Positions 43,853 to 55,359 of a stretch of DNA of 64,000 nt are shown here, piece by piece. The position numbers and the translations under genes are program-made. The notes under the pieces were generated by a model. The model saw only the letters and a program-made list of their open reading frames with translations, had not been told where the DNA came from and made no database searches. Source of the DNA: Hirundichthys speculiger (taxonomy: Eukaryota; Chordata; Actinopteri; Beloniformes; Exocoetidae); assembly GCA_018398805.1 (NCBI GenBank), contig JAGFBZ010003012.1:1-64000 (forward strand), in the 5' to 3' direction. Each line of letters begins with the position of its first letter. Within the stretch, counting starts at the first letter, position 1.

Positions 43853-44167
43853 CTGGGGAAAGGAGTAAATGGTAAGAAAAATTTAAAAGAGAAGGGAAAG
43901 GGAATAAGACGAAAAACAACTTAATGAGGCAGAGTGGTAATCTGAACTGATTTAATTTCAGAGAATAGAATAGTGCATTTAATCATATATTGTAAGAACA
44001 AACTTCATGCATTTAATGCCAGGAACACTCAAGAAAAAAAGGGGGAGATATGTATGTTTATTAATATGTTATGATTTCCTCTTTTCTAAATACCCTTTTT
44101 AATTACTTGGATTGTAGTGAAGTGTGGTGGAATGTAAACATTATCTATCATGTCCTTGTTACTATCC
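43853..44167. other. host intron sequence
   Basis: Part of the intron between the COS-box exon and the 23-nt exon. No TE terminus was recognised. Confidence 0.6.
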
Positions 44168-44850
44168 AGCTAAGTCAGTGCTTCTCAGTTTTTTTTCTGC
44201 TGCGCCCCCCCAGGAAGAAGAAAACATTTCACGCCCCCCCTCCTCACCACCGCGACTATAAATAGTATAATTTGTCTATAAAATTATTGTAAGTACACCT
44301 CTGCATAACAGCGTATCCTTATTAACATTTAGGGAAACAAAAAAAAAAGAAATATAGATTAATTTATAACAAAGATTAACTTAATGAAAATAGGTTTATA
44401 GTCTGTAAAGATTTAAAGTGCATCAATCCCACCGTAGTCACAGTGAAGCCAAGCGCTACATCAGCATAGTCATATTTCCTCATCTTAACTTTCTGGTGAC
44501 TTTCGTTTGTCTCATTATCTCCGTCTTTCTCCGTCTTTGTTTTCATCCCTGTTAAATATTTTTCCCTGGTGTCTTTTGAATGGTGTCACTTCATATCTCC
44601 TGCTCTGTGCTGCGTGCACACATGTCCGTGCAAAAAAACCCGACACAATATAGCTAATACTCCCTGAACCCACTGGGCCAATGAGAGCGCCACTGCCACC
44701 TACTGGAGTATGTGTGCAATTACACTTTATTACAGTTCGGCAACAAAAAAAACAAAACATGTTCCCTGGGGTCACACGCGCCCCCCCTGGCATCGCACAG
44801 CACCCCCCCAAGGGGTCCCGCCCCACTATTTGAGAAGGACTGAGCTAAGT
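44168..44850. mobile_element. non-autonomous hAT (667 bp) with perfect TSD
   Basis: The element is 44176-44842, with ends CAGTGCTTCTCAG and TTTGAGAAGGACTG. An 8-bp perfect duplication AGCTAAGT flanks it (44168-44175 and 44843-44850). Poly-C/GCCCCCC stretches lie just inside both ends. No transposase is present. It is intronic in the TRIM gene. Confidence 0.92.
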
Positions 44851-45739
44851 GAAGTGACTTGCAAAATGTGTCACCAGTTGTCTCATATGTTTTGTCTGGT
44901 GTATTCTGTTGCACGACAGAGTGTTTAACACTGATAGCTCGGGGTCATTCTGCATCGACTGCTGAAGTGTAAGGTATAACCCCTTTTGCATGAAAATCGA
45001 TAATTAATTCATTGAATTCCAGTCATAGCCAAGTCTTGTTATTTAAGTTAATTCTCAATATTACTCAGATCTTTTGTCACCAAGTGGATAAAGACACTCA
45101 AGATGCTATATGCTGTTTTTGCCACAACAAATACATTAGTACTGGCTGGCCAGTCAATCTAAAACACACATGTTTCTATGAATCAATGCTCTTCTAAGGC
45201 ATGCATAACAAGGCCTGACAAGAACTGAAAAAACAAAGTGGTGTCTCCTATTAAAAGCTGCCACGTTGATGTCAGAATATGTCTCTCCGAAATTCCTGTG
45301 CACACATTTTTATCAGTAACATCTTTACACATATTCATATTACCAATGACATGGATAATGATTAACCCACATACTATTAAAGAGTCTGGGTTTGACACCT
45401 TTCACTGATAAAAGCATGGATCTTCCTCATCTCTGGCATTTAGAACCCAATCTCAAGTTTTCCCAAATTCTAAGCTAAAAGATGACTGATAAGACCACAG
45501 AACATGTCCATTGTCTTTTTATCCTTCTGAGAGTCTGTCTCAGTCTCTTCCAACAGACACTGTCTAAGAGAACACGTCAGCATTGGTAATCAGCATTGAT
45601 ATATGTATCATGTTTCTTGTGCAGTACAGATTTAGCTTACATTCAGAAAAATCGCCAAATTACAGATTTGTCAATGCAGTTGCATTTTAGAAAACTTGGA
45701 AAAACTGCAGAAAGTTGGCTCTGTTTTTATGATACTCAC
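44851..45739. other. host intron sequence
   Basis: No TE or exon was recognised. It continues the intron upstream (gene sense) of the COS-box exon. Confidence 0.5.
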
Positions 45740-45762
45740 TTTGTAATCAGTTCTCTAGAATT
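45740..45762 (-). CDS. MuRF-type TRIM gene, 23-nt micro-exon
   Basis: On the minus strand, a 23-nt segment AATTCTAGAGAACTGATTAC + AAA lies between acceptor TTTTTAG and donor GTGAGTAT. It follows a phase-0 junction and reads N-S-R-E-L-I-T plus two bases. Those bases join the A of the next exon to give Lys. A 23-nt exon encoding an xxKELIxK segment between the coiled-coil exon and the COS exon is a hallmark of TRIM gene structure. It is far too short for ORF detection and was found by phase and splice-site matching. Confidence 0.85.
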
Positions 45763-45957
45763 CTAAAAACAGGACAGGGAAAAATGAGAAAACAAGATTA
45801 CAGAGTCAGAGCTCACATCAAACATCAACAAGGAAAGAAAAACATACAGGAAAACATTAAAAAGGAAATATATTTGGTTCATCACATTTTGTGCACATGC
45901 ACTAATGTGCAGTGAATTTAATTTTGAAATGTTTACATCTATGCATGTGCAACTCAC

Positions 45958-46113
45958 CAGAACAAAAGCAGCCATGTCAAGCTCTTCCATGCTGCTCACT
46001 GCACTCTGCACCAGTTTTCTATTGGCCTCAATGTTCTCTCCATAGCAACACACTAGCAACTGGGCATAGCCTGCCTTCTCTTCTTGCTCAGAGCTGATTT
46101 GCTGTGCCATCAC
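45958..46113 (-). CDS. MuRF-type TRIM gene, coiled-coil exon
   Basis: The exon is 156 nt, phase 0 at both ends. The acceptor is GTTTTAAAAG|GTGATG and the donor GTTCTG|GTGAGT. The 52 residues include QISSEQEEKAGYAQLLVCCY and NRKLVQSAVSSMEELDMAAF. The S-x-Q-E-x-K, K-L-V-x-x-A and S-M-E-E spacing matches the second half of the coiled coil in MuRF proteins (TRIM54/55/63). The coiled coil mediates dimerisation. The neighbouring 23-nt exon is only 195 bp downstream. Confidence 0.85.
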
Positions 46114-46154
46114 CTTTTAAAACAACAACAATAACAATAATTATACCCTCCTCC

Positions 46155-46210
46155 TCGCAATCAATTCAATTCAAAAGCACTTTATTAATCAACAAAGTGA
46201 AATTATACTG
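46155..46210 (-). repeat. LINE 3'-tail remnant
   Basis: (CAATT)n followed by CACTTTATTAATCAACAAAG; same class as the tails at 473 and 46553, about 40 bp from the coiled-coil exon. Confidence 0.55.
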
Positions 46211-46552
46211 TGGAAATTGTATATGGTGCCTTAACTTTGATAAGGATGATATTCAAACCAGTCAACTCAAGAGTGATGTTTTACTACAAAAGCAAAGCAG
46301 ATGGCAAGTTCTTCTTCCATGTGGATAGTGGATGTTGATGTTTCAATCCCATCTCTTCCCCTTCACTTATTATAAAATAACAAAACTATGCACTCTTTCA
46401 TTAAAAAAAATACATCCCAGTTGTAACAGTTGAGCATACCTGCAGTGAAAAATGAAGCAAAATTAAAATAATCGTTCATTATTTGTAATCAATGTAGAAT
46501 GTTTATTTAATTGAGATACTGACTTGAGGTCATATTGCCCAGTCCTACAACA

Positions 46553-47310
46553 AATCAATTCAAAAATACTTTATTCATCACTGAAGGGAAATTAGTTGTG
46601 CCATAGTTGACATGATTTAAGTCTCTTCAAAGAGTCATTGTAGAAGGTTTTTGCTGTGGGCAGGAAGCATCTCCTGCAGCAGTCTGTGTTGCAGCAGATC
46701 TGGAGAAGCCTCTGACTGAAGACAGAGTTCTTCATTTAATGAAATACTGTACTATTTTGCACCATCAGCTCCAGAACAGTCCCCAGAACAGAGCCAACCT
46801 TCTTTATAAATTTGTTCAGTCATTTTAAATTACTGGCTCTGATGACCAACAGATGACTTGCATATAGGATTACACTCTCCACAACAAATTTATCAAATAT
46901 ACACAACATCTTGTTGCAAACACTTCCTCAAGAAGTAAAGTCTGCTTTGTCACTTCTTATAAACAGCATCAGTGTTGTTTCTCCAGTCCAGTCTTTTGTC
47001 CAGGTGAACACTGAGGTATTAATACTCCATCACCACTTCTTCTCCCATGATGAAAATGCTTAATCCTAGTCCCCCTAAAATCCACAATCATCTCCTTTGT
47101 TTTGTTCACATTTAAAATAAGATGCAACACCTTGCTACAAAGGGGTCCACCAGTTCTTTGTACTTGTCTATCACTGATACACCCCACATTTGCAAAGTCA
47201 TCCAATGATTTCCACAAATGACAGGACTCTGAGTGGTAATGGAAGTCTGAGGTGTACAGAGTGAAGAGAAATGGTGAGAGTAAAGTCCCCTGTGCTGCTG
47301 ATCACCTGGT
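46553..47310 (-). mobile_element. Rex1/CR1-like LINE 3' part, antisense
   Basis: The tail at 46553-46590 is CAAATCAATTCAAAAATACTTTATTCATC, followed on the minus strand by a C-terminal RT region. Recognisable blocks are LNVNKTKEMIVDFRGTR near 47125-47075 and a QSRLYFLRK-like block near 46950-46920. The frame is broken many times and the RT active site is not included. Rex1 identity is a guess from the tail and the motif. Confidence 0.6.
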
Positions 47311-47354
47311 CAGACACAAATAGCTTTATATATGCAGACAAATGACACCCCGGA

Positions 47355-48436
47355 TGTTTCAAAAAGTATATTATGGGAAGCCCTGAAAGCATATGTTCGG
47401 GGTCAGATTATTTCCTACTCTGTTCAGATAGACAAATAATACAAAACAAATAATAATAAGAGAAAAGATATAGCAAAACAACTTATTGAAGTGGACAGAC
47501 AGTATGCAGAGTCTCCTACTCCTGACTTGCTTACTAAGAGGACAAGTCTGCAAACTGAATTCAATCTCCTCTCCACAGCTGAGACTACTAAATTATTACA
47601 ACGTTCCAAACATAACTACTATGAACATGGGGATAAGATAGGATGACAACTAGCAATCAAGATAAAAGTATCTGAGGCATAACTGAAATTCGTACCCGCT
47701 CTGGGAATGTAACAAAGGACCAATCAGAAATAAATCAAGAATTTGAGCAATTTTATTCTATTCTATATACAACAGAAACAACAGTTAATGGTGTGACTAT
47801 ACACAAGTTTTTTCGATAATTTAGGGATTCCCTCTATTTGTGAGAAGGTGAGATGTCTACCGGAGAAGTCTATAACTTTAGAGGAGGGTAGCTCAGCTAT
47901 ACGAAGCTTACAAAGCTTGAAAGCAGCAGGCCTGGATGGCTACACACACAAATTCTACAAGATGTTTGTTAATGAGGTTGCACCTCTCCTTTTGAAAGTT
48001 TTCAATGTATCACTTGAGAGGGCCTTTCTTCCAACAACACTTTATCAGGCAACAATATCACATATACACAAAAAGGGGAAAGACCCACTGGAAGCGACAT
48101 CTTACAGACCTGTCAGTCTATTGAATATCAACACCAAAATTCTGGCTAAAATACTGGGTATTAGATTGGAAAAAATACTCCCAACAATAATTCACAAAGA
48201 CCAAACAGGTTTTATTAAAAACAGACAACTGACCCACAGCATACGTAGACTTTTTATCATTATATACATATCCCACTCCAGCTCATCCTCCGAAATTTTG
48301 ATATCACTGGATACAGAGAAGGCCTTTGACAGGGTCGAGTGGAACTATCTCTTCGCAACCCTGTCAAAGTTCGGTTTTGGCTCAAAATATATTTCATGCA
48401 TCAAACTCCTTTATGAATCTCCAATGGCCTCAGTCC
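47355..48436 (+). pseudogene. L1/Tx1-clade LINE ORF2 fragment
   Basis: Degraded frames from 47355 lead into a clear ORF (47848-48436) covering the first part of the RT. Visible blocks are SLKAAGLDGYTHKFYK, IHKKGKDPLEATSYRPVSLL, KDQTGFIKNRQ and ILISLDTEKAFDRVEW, the last being motif A with its catalytic Asp. The YxDD box is not reached because the fragment is cut at 48437 by another LINE tail. Stops occur upstream near 47645 and 47820. Confidence 0.85.
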
Positions 48437-48584
48437 ATCCATCCATCCATTAACTTCCGCTTGATCCGAAGTCGGGTCACAGGGGCAGCAGCTTCAGCAG
48501 AGAGGCCCAGACCTCCCTCCCTTCAGGTGCCTCCACCAGCTCCTCTGGGAGAATCCCAAGGCGCTCCCAGGCCAGCTGAGAGAC

Positions 48585-50414
48585 ATAGGGCCCTATCTTG
48601 CACCTCCCAATACCCAATACCCAATACCCATTACCTGCAAATCTCAGATTTAGGAGCCTCTGCCAACCGAAATGCAATCTTCCACCTCCCATCATTGGGT
48701 AATGGGTGGTCTGACCGCCCATTACCCAATACCCAAAATCTGCGAGATACCAGTACCGCAAGATACCGAGTTTGTGGAAAGCGCAACTGGCATGTCGGCG
48801 CGTAAAAGAGCGTGTCCAAATCCTGTCATTGCGCGTCCACCCAGTCACATGTGGACTGCACAACCGACTCTACCTCTCGATTATGCATCACTGTATTACT
48901 TTCATACGTTATTAATCTCTTAAGGGCAGATGATTTCTGTACAGCTGTGACATGATCTCATTCAGATGCTTGCTGTGGAGGAAACGAGGAGATCACAGAA
49001 CTCTGTTGTGGAGTTTCTTGTACTGTGCTCGTATCCCTCTGATCCTCTCCTTGAGCTCGAAACACCTGAGATGCGCTCAGTGGTAGAAGGTAGATGTCAT
49101 CATACGTGTTCCTCTGGCTCAATGCTCATCCAATGATCCGTTCTGCAGTGCGTCTTTGCGCAGGGGATATGTTCAAGATAACTCAAAAAGTTATGGGTGG
49201 ATTTTGATGACATTTTCAGGAGTTGTCAGAAATGTGAAAAAGAAGAACTGATTTTATTTTGGGTGTGATCCAGAAGAAATCCTGGATTCTGGATCACTTT
49301 CAAATTTTCGATAACATTGCGCTGTTTAGTTGTTTCTTGAACCCTAAAGCAACCACAATGGAGACAGGAAGGGAGTTCTGGAATTTTAAGAGTTTAATTC
49401 TCTCAGATGTAAAAAACGAGGATTCGAGGGTTGGCAGCCAAACCAACAATCCAGGGGACGACGAAGGCAAGGAGGTGGCACTGTGAATGGCTGGATCAGG
49501 CGTTTCTATGGGAAGATCTGTAGACGAGTCTGGTTGAATGATGACTGAATAGGTACAGGTGTGCAGTGCCACACCTGGGCTGATCGTCGGATGGGAAGGT
49601 GAAACATAGATGGATCTGAGTGTCTATGTAGAGGATTGAAGGTGGCACAGTGGGTTGTGCGCAGGAGCCCCAGAGGTGGAAGGTTGCGGTTCACAACCCA
49701 GCTTGAGACCATAACACGCGCTCAATGGGGCCGGAAATTTTGTTTCTCAACATCTCCGTTAATTATTGCCCACAGCTCATGAAATTTCACTCAGGTATTG
49801 ACACTGAAAACCTCTATAAAATTTCAGAGGGTGATCCGGATCTGATCCAGAAGGCGGATTTTATCACAATCTGTAAATCGCTGTATGGGAGAACTGTTGT
49901 GCTTGGCGGAGGTCTGCGCTCTCTGAGTGCTTTTCTAGTTAAGAAATGTTTCCTGGAAGTTCACTGGCTCTATTTTTTTCTGAACAGTTTGTTGGAACTT
50001 CTTGGAGTACAAAAGAAATGATTAAATCATTTGCTCCACATTAGTTAGAGCTTGTTATGTATATATCAGTGCAGAGGAGGAGGAGGAAAAAAGAGGAGGA
50101 AGCTCTACAACAGAGTCCCAGACCAGCTGCCCATGAGAGCTGCTCCGATCTGGGTGAAAAGACGCTCCATAGCAGTTTGCAGGTACCGCAACCTGTTCTT
50201 AAAGGCAATGGCTACTGACGCACTGATTGGTTAAACAGGTGGAACGCCCTAACCACTCCCATGCATAATGTGTGCATAATATAGTGGTTTTTGCAGGTAA
50301 GATCGTGGGTTTTGGGAGGTGGAAGATTGCGTTCTTTGTGGGGGAACGCCCCTCCCAATACCTGATATCCCTTAATAGCAGGTTTTGGAGGTTTGGCGCA
50401 AGATAGGGCCCATA
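48585..50414. mobile_element. 1.8-kb TIR element, Harbinger-like, TSD ATA
   Basis: The element is 48588-50411 (1824 bp), with ends GGGCCCTATCTTGC and GCAAGATAGGGCCC. A 3-bp duplication ATA flanks it (48585-48587 and 50412-50414). GGGCC termini and a 3-bp A/T TSD suggest PIF/Harbinger. Just inside the left end is a (CCCAATA)n run and a GGTAATGG/CCATTACC inverted pair. No transposase frame was found. Confidence 0.8.
49150..49950. repeat. interspersed repeat inside the TIR element
   Basis: A stretch with GATATGTTCAAGATAACTC, TGATCCGGATCTGATCCAGA and CTTGGCGGAGGTCTGCGCTC looks like a widespread non-coding animal repeat. It probably represents a separate insertion in two pieces. The family was not identified. 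Confidence 0.4.
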
Positions 50415-50640
50415 ATCTCTCCAGCGGGTCCTGGGTCTTCCCCGTGGTCTTCTCCCAGTTGGACATGCCCGAAACACCTCTCCAGGGAGGTGCCCGGGGG
50501 GCATCCTAACCAGATGCCTGAACCACCTCAACTGGCTCCTCTCGATGTGAAGGAGCAGCGGCTCTACTCTGAGTCTCTCACGAATGACTGAACTTCTCAC
50601 CCTATCTCTAAGGGAGAGTGCTGCATGACTTACAGTCATG

Positions 50641-51090
50641 CAGCATGAGAGATAACCTCATCTTTTCCAGCTTACCAGAGGAAACAAAAGACAAAAATCC
50701 TGAACAGCTGATTGTTAGGATTTAGGATTAGCTATGTACATTTTTTTAACTTGTTATAACTGAAACTTGGCATGAAGGAATGCTGTGAGTTTCTCAGCTC
50801 AGGTTTACGGCTAAATTACTGTAACATCCTCCCGACCCCCATCAACAGTTTGCAACCCCTGGAAAAACAGTTCGTTTATTAACCAGGACTGTGAGACTGA
50901 GACAAAGAGCCATAAAACCCAGGAGAACAGGATCCGCCTTCCTCTGGATCTTTTAAAGACAGGCACAATCTGACTTGCAGCGTGCGTTTGTCCATGGCAG
51001 CATCTTGGTGATGTTGTGGAAAAGTGTACCATTAGCCGATTAAAATATTCTGCATGGCATAATAATACTTTGTATTCATGATTGTATTAA
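50641..51090. other. unassigned
   Basis: No domain or terminus was recognised between the RTE-like LINE fragment and the L1 ORF1 fragment. Confidence 0.4.
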
Positions 51091-51521
51091 ACTCTTTGAT
51101 TGACCTTTGTTTCTAGTCTTGTCAACAGATAAAAAGAACACGGAGAGATTCTTTCATGATCAAGAACTTTATGGTTACGCAGCTTAAAATCCCTGTGGAA
51201 ACTGTTCTGGAAATTGGCTTTCACCGAGTTCATTGGATCGGTTATATTAATCCAGCAAACAAATGTCCGCGTCCCATTGTGGCAAAGTTTGAACATTTTA
51301 AGAAAAAGCTACATGTGCAATGCCATGGGAAAAACTTGAAAGGAACGGACTTTGGACTAAACGACCAGTTTCCTAGCGAAATCCTCAACAGATGGAAAGT
51401 TCTTTTCCAGATCAGAAAACAAGCCATGAAGGAAGGGAAAAGGGTCGTTGTTGCGGTTGACAGACTGTATGGACTGATGGACATCTGTACCGCGATAAGA
51501 CCACCTTCTAATTTCCCATAA
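51091..51521 (+). pseudogene. L1/Tx1-type ORF1 protein, C-terminal part
   Basis: The frame from about 51156 (before it the phase is unclear) encodes NFMVTQLKIPVETVLEIGFH, IVAKFEHFKKKLHVQ and FPSEILNRWKVLFQIRKQ. It is the RNA-binding and C-terminal domain of L1-type ORF1p (Transposase_22 family) and ends at TAA 51519-51521. The coiled-coil N-terminus is missing. ORF1p is a nucleic-acid chaperone of L1 ribonucleoprotein. The ORF2 endonuclease scrap at 53497-53880 is on the same strand and may be from the same copy. Confidence 0.8.
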
Positions 51522-51899
51522 ATCATTCAGAAAAGCAGTTGTTAACAGTTAAATACATCTATATATTTCAATGATTTACTAATTTGCACACAGGTCACTA
51601 AAAACACTTATCCCCCTCTTTTTTTATTTTTAGTATTATTCATGTCTTTTTTTCTTTTGTCTGTGCATGTGTTTCAGTGTTTTCTATTTTGTTTTTCTTT
51701 CCTCCTTATGTTTCTTCCCACCTTGTCTCTCACTTCTCTTTCCTTTCTAAAACACTCTTTCAGACAAACAACACACCACAGACTAATTTATATACATCTT
51801 TTACACCTTTACTGAGCACCTTTCTATATTTTCTGACAAATGGATTCTCGGGCTTTTATAAATATCCCCATATCTCATACAGCAACAGGAATTAGCCTA

Positions 51900-53325
51900 C
51901 AAAATCCTAACATTATGAATTCATTAAAGTTAGTCTTAGGCTGCACACCATGTGCTACAGAAAACCACATGGTTTTTCTGAGACAAAGGAGACAATGGAA
52001 ATCATAAAACTCAAACCCCCAGCATGCCTAGCAGTTTCAGTTTCACACCTAGGTGTGAAACGTGATGTCACACCCTCTCACTGCCTCTCACTGGCCGGGG
52101 ACCGGGGACTGCAAGCTCCGTCAGCACTCACTTTCCTGCGCATCGGCTGTCCTGCTTGGACCTGTCCTACAACACTCAAGGCATCCTTTTTTTGGCCTAC
52201 TTTGGCCCGCCACAGCTTCCAGCCAGCAACCACGAGGCCCATCCAGTGACACGCTAGTCAGCCACCGGTAAGCAAGACCGGTTCACACGCCCCGTCTGGC
52301 CAGCACCACGAGTGACCCGCGCACAAATGAGGCACGGTGGCTCAGGGGAAGATGCTATGGCCCCACGCGCACCTTATAGGACCCGGTTCTGCTGAGACAC
52401 TGCAACATGTACCCCCACAGAAGCCAAGAGAGCCAGGACAAACAGAGCTGCTCCCGCGACCACATCCGCAGAGCAAGCGTAACCTAACAGCAGTTCCGCT
52501 GTTTCCAATATCGATTACCCCCTCGGAGCAACAAAAGTAAGAGGCTTTTGTGTCTGGGCAGAGCTGTTTAGCTTAGTTAATATTTGTTGTGATTATGTCG
52601 CTTTGTTGTATATCTCTGTTTACGATTGAGCCTACTAGTAATCCGCCGGTGCGTATTTACCCATGTGATCACCGTGTTTCCTCACCACTGGCTGATCGCA
52701 CCCCGATTTCCAAACAAACGATCAGGACGAGAGTGCGAACGTCTACTTCACAATCTCCCTCCTGTGTGGAAATCCTGAGCGATCACAGCATTGGTGGTTA
52801 GGAATCACCTTCGCTTTGTTGATTTTACTCTCTTTTCTTTCCTCTTTCTCCTTACTAACAATCCTCGTGACTAGGTTACACGGACCTCATCTGCCATCTT
52901 GTTCGTGCCCTATCGTGATTCAGCAGCCATCTTGGTAAGGGACGAGTGACCACGTGATCTCAGCTGCCATCTTGGAATTCTCCTCACAGTATTAAGTTAT
53001 CTTAGTTTATCACACACACCCACACACAGTCCTCAGCATACATGAATATAAGCTGACACTCTTTTTCATCTAATGTTTTATTTGCTTATATTAGTTTAGT
53101 TGTCTTTTAGTTAGTAGATATCAGGAACTTGATTTAAGTATTTGTTCATTTTAATACTTGTGTTAATAAACTCTGATATATTCTAATGAGAAAAGTTGTT
53201 TGTGTTTTTTTTTACACAGCTCTGTAATATTTGCTGGTTGAAGAAGTCTGTGCTCAGACTCACACCTTCTCTGTTGCTCTATAGCGCCACACCTGGTCAC
53301 AGGCTGGCACGCATAGACCAACAGC
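51900..53325. other. unassigned insert between L1 ORF1 and ORF2 scraps
   Basis: About 1.4 kb with no ORF over 100 codons. It contains a 22-bp perfect palindrome (52040-52061), two GCCATCTTGG words (52892 and 52970 regions) and an AATAAACTC near 53164 that could be a poly-A signal. The composition would fit a solo LTR, but I could not establish TG...CA ends or a TSD. Confidence 0.35.
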
Positions 53326-53496
53326 CACTTTGAGACACGTTAAGTCCTTTTTTCCTGATTTATCAGGTGGTGCCCCATTTCAATTTATTAACTTTGTTAA
53401 TACCCTTCTGGTTATTAGCAGCTGTCTCTCAAGACAGTTGGTAATAACCCCTTTTTTGACTAAACGAGCACATTATACACCTTATTGCACAACAGT

Positions 53497-53880
53497 AAGT
53501 TGGAACATCTGAAGAACAAATTCACAAGTAAAAAAAACTAAAATATTTGACCATATAAATAAATTACAAGCTGATATTTGTCTATTACAAGAAATGCATA
53601 TTTCTAAATCAGATCATCAAACATTAAAAACTTCCCAATTTAGTCAAGTCTTTATGGCTAATTTCAACTCAATAGTAATTTTAATTCACAAGAAAGTCTT
53701 GTTCACTCATAATGACACAATCACGGACCCTGGGGAATGATTTATAATAATAAACAGGTAATTTCTGAGGTAACAGCAGAAACTTTTAACGGGGAGTTCA
53801 ACTTGGCAGTGGTTACAAATAACCTTGTTTCTGTCAAATCTGCCATCTGGGAGAACTTTAAAATGAAAATGTCCATGTGA
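53497..53880 (+). pseudogene. L1/Tx1-type ORF2 endonuclease fragment
   Basis: Residues HINKLQADICLLQEMHISKS (with the catalytic Glu after LLQ), SQFSQVFMANFNS and a following IHKKVLFTHNDTITDP match the N-terminus of an APE domain in L1/Tx1-clade LINEs. Several stops interrupt it. It is followed by unassigned sequence, then by the SINE-like repeat at 54001. Confidence 0.7.
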
Positions 53881-54000
53881 AAGTTATATAAGTTTACCAA
53901 TCTGTGAATAATTCAGTCTTTCCATTTTAAATTGGATCAAAAATACAAAATAAAAAAATCAAGCCACGGGACTAAATTTGTTTTTAATATTTAATTGTCT

Positions 54001-54358
54001 GGGCCAGCATGGTAGCTTCGTGGTTAGCACTGTTGCCTCACAGCTAGAAGTTTCCTAGTTTGAACCTCAGCAGGGGCCGTTATGTTTAGAGTTTGCATGT
54101 TCTCCCCATGCTTGCGTGGGTTTCCTCTGTGTACTCTGGCTTCCTCCCACAGTCCAAAGGTTAATTGGTGGTTCTAAATTGCCCGTAGGAGTGATTGTGA
54201 GTGTGCGTGGTTGTTTGTCTGCATGTGGCCCTGCGATGGACTGGCGACCTGTCCAGGGTGTACCCCTTCTTTTTGCCTGGAGTGAGCTGGGAAAGGCTCC
54301 AGCAGATCCCCGTGAACCTGCAGAGGATTTAGTGGGTATAGATAATGGATGGATGGAT
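54001..54358 (+). repeat. SINE-like teleost repeat, sense copy
   Basis: It starts GGGCCAGCATGGTAGC and contains GCATGTTCTCCCCATGC, GGCTTCCTCCCACAGTCC and GCGATGGACTGGCGACC. It ends in (GGAT)n. It is the same family, in opposite orientation, as 60291-60689. No clean TSD: ATTTAATTGTCT on the left and ATTTATTTGTTC on the right are only similar. Confidence 0.8.
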
Positions 54359-54989
54359 TTATTTGTTCAGAAATGGCTTTGTGCAAGGCAGTTCAGGTAG
54401 CATGGCGGCACTGGAATCACATACTATAATATTTGCAATATTGTGGAAATCTGAATGAAAACTGAGCTCATATACAGATTGAACCAAAGTGCTCTCCAGC
54501 TCTGCATCTGACAAGTCCTTTTCTCCTCAGATCACGGTAAGGACGGAATCTTCTGACACTCATGTCCTAACATTGCAGGATACCCATCTGCTGCAACGTG
54601 CAGGAAATTTCGGCATGTGTCAAACCGCTGTTGAATAAGTCCTTGATCAAACTACCATATCGGCCTGAATATAAGACAATATTTTAATCTAGAAGTAATA
54701 TTCTCAAAAATGGGGGTCGTTTTATAATCATTAAACATCTGTGTCTCTAGATGGAGCTGCACTGAGGTAACCAGTAAGCGAAAAGCATGGAGCAGGATCT
54801 GGTGTAAGATGACTGAATTGTGAATTGACTGAATTGTTAATATTGCTACCCGAGTTGCTACCTGAACTGTAAAGTACACAGATTTTCCCATTCTCAATAT
54901 CCGTTTTAGCCTTTCAGCATGTTTACCTGACAATTCTCTTCCGGTTCCACAGCAGCCAGTAACAGACTTTTCAAAACAAAAGCATGTGA
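54359..54989. other. unassigned
   Basis: No coding domain. Near 54655 the words CGGCCTGAATATAAGAC resemble a TIR start of some hAT elements, but no matching end was located. Confidence 0.35.
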
Positions 54990-55080
54990 GCAACATGTGT
55001 TAATGCACGATAAAACAAATGTCGGCTTTATTAAATTAATGAGTTAATGCAATAATAACATGTTAACTTGCCCAGCCCTA
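54990..55080 (+). repeat. hAT right-end remnant
   Basis: The sequence ends AACATGTTAACTTGCCCAGCCCTA after TTAATGAGTTAATGC. This is the usual right end of hAT elements whose TIR begins TAGGGCTGGGCAA. The left end was not found. Confidence 0.45.
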
Positions 55081-55359
55081 ATATAAACTCATAACTGAAG
55101 ATGATCATTTTAGTACACTCTGTCAGATTGACTTCAAACTCACCACAGACACTGTCCTTTCTAATTTCTTTACCCTTGGCTCTGGCTAAATGATACATGC
55201 ACAGTGACAGTTTTGAAATTTGACACTAGAGACATATTTTTATGACACCTTTTTTTTAACCATACTCACAAGACCAAGCAGAAATATAGCTCCATACACT
55301 GATTTGTGACATTTTTTTAGGATATAACCATAAATTCCTGCAATGACAGCAAATATATC

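Larger units (their letters stand above)
48437..50640 (-). pseudogene. RTE-like LINE C-terminus, antisense, split by a TIR element
   Basis: The minus-strand C-terminal block starts near 50620 (LRDRVRSSVIRERLRVEPLL, then HLPGEVFRACPTGRRPRGRP and TRWRDY). It is interrupted exactly there by the element 48588-50411 and resumes at 48584 with SQLAWERLGILPEEL and EVWASLLKLLPL. The 3' end is the (CCAT)n run at 48437-48452. It is the same LINE family as the sense copy at 55360-57425, which lacks this part. Confidence 0.85.
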
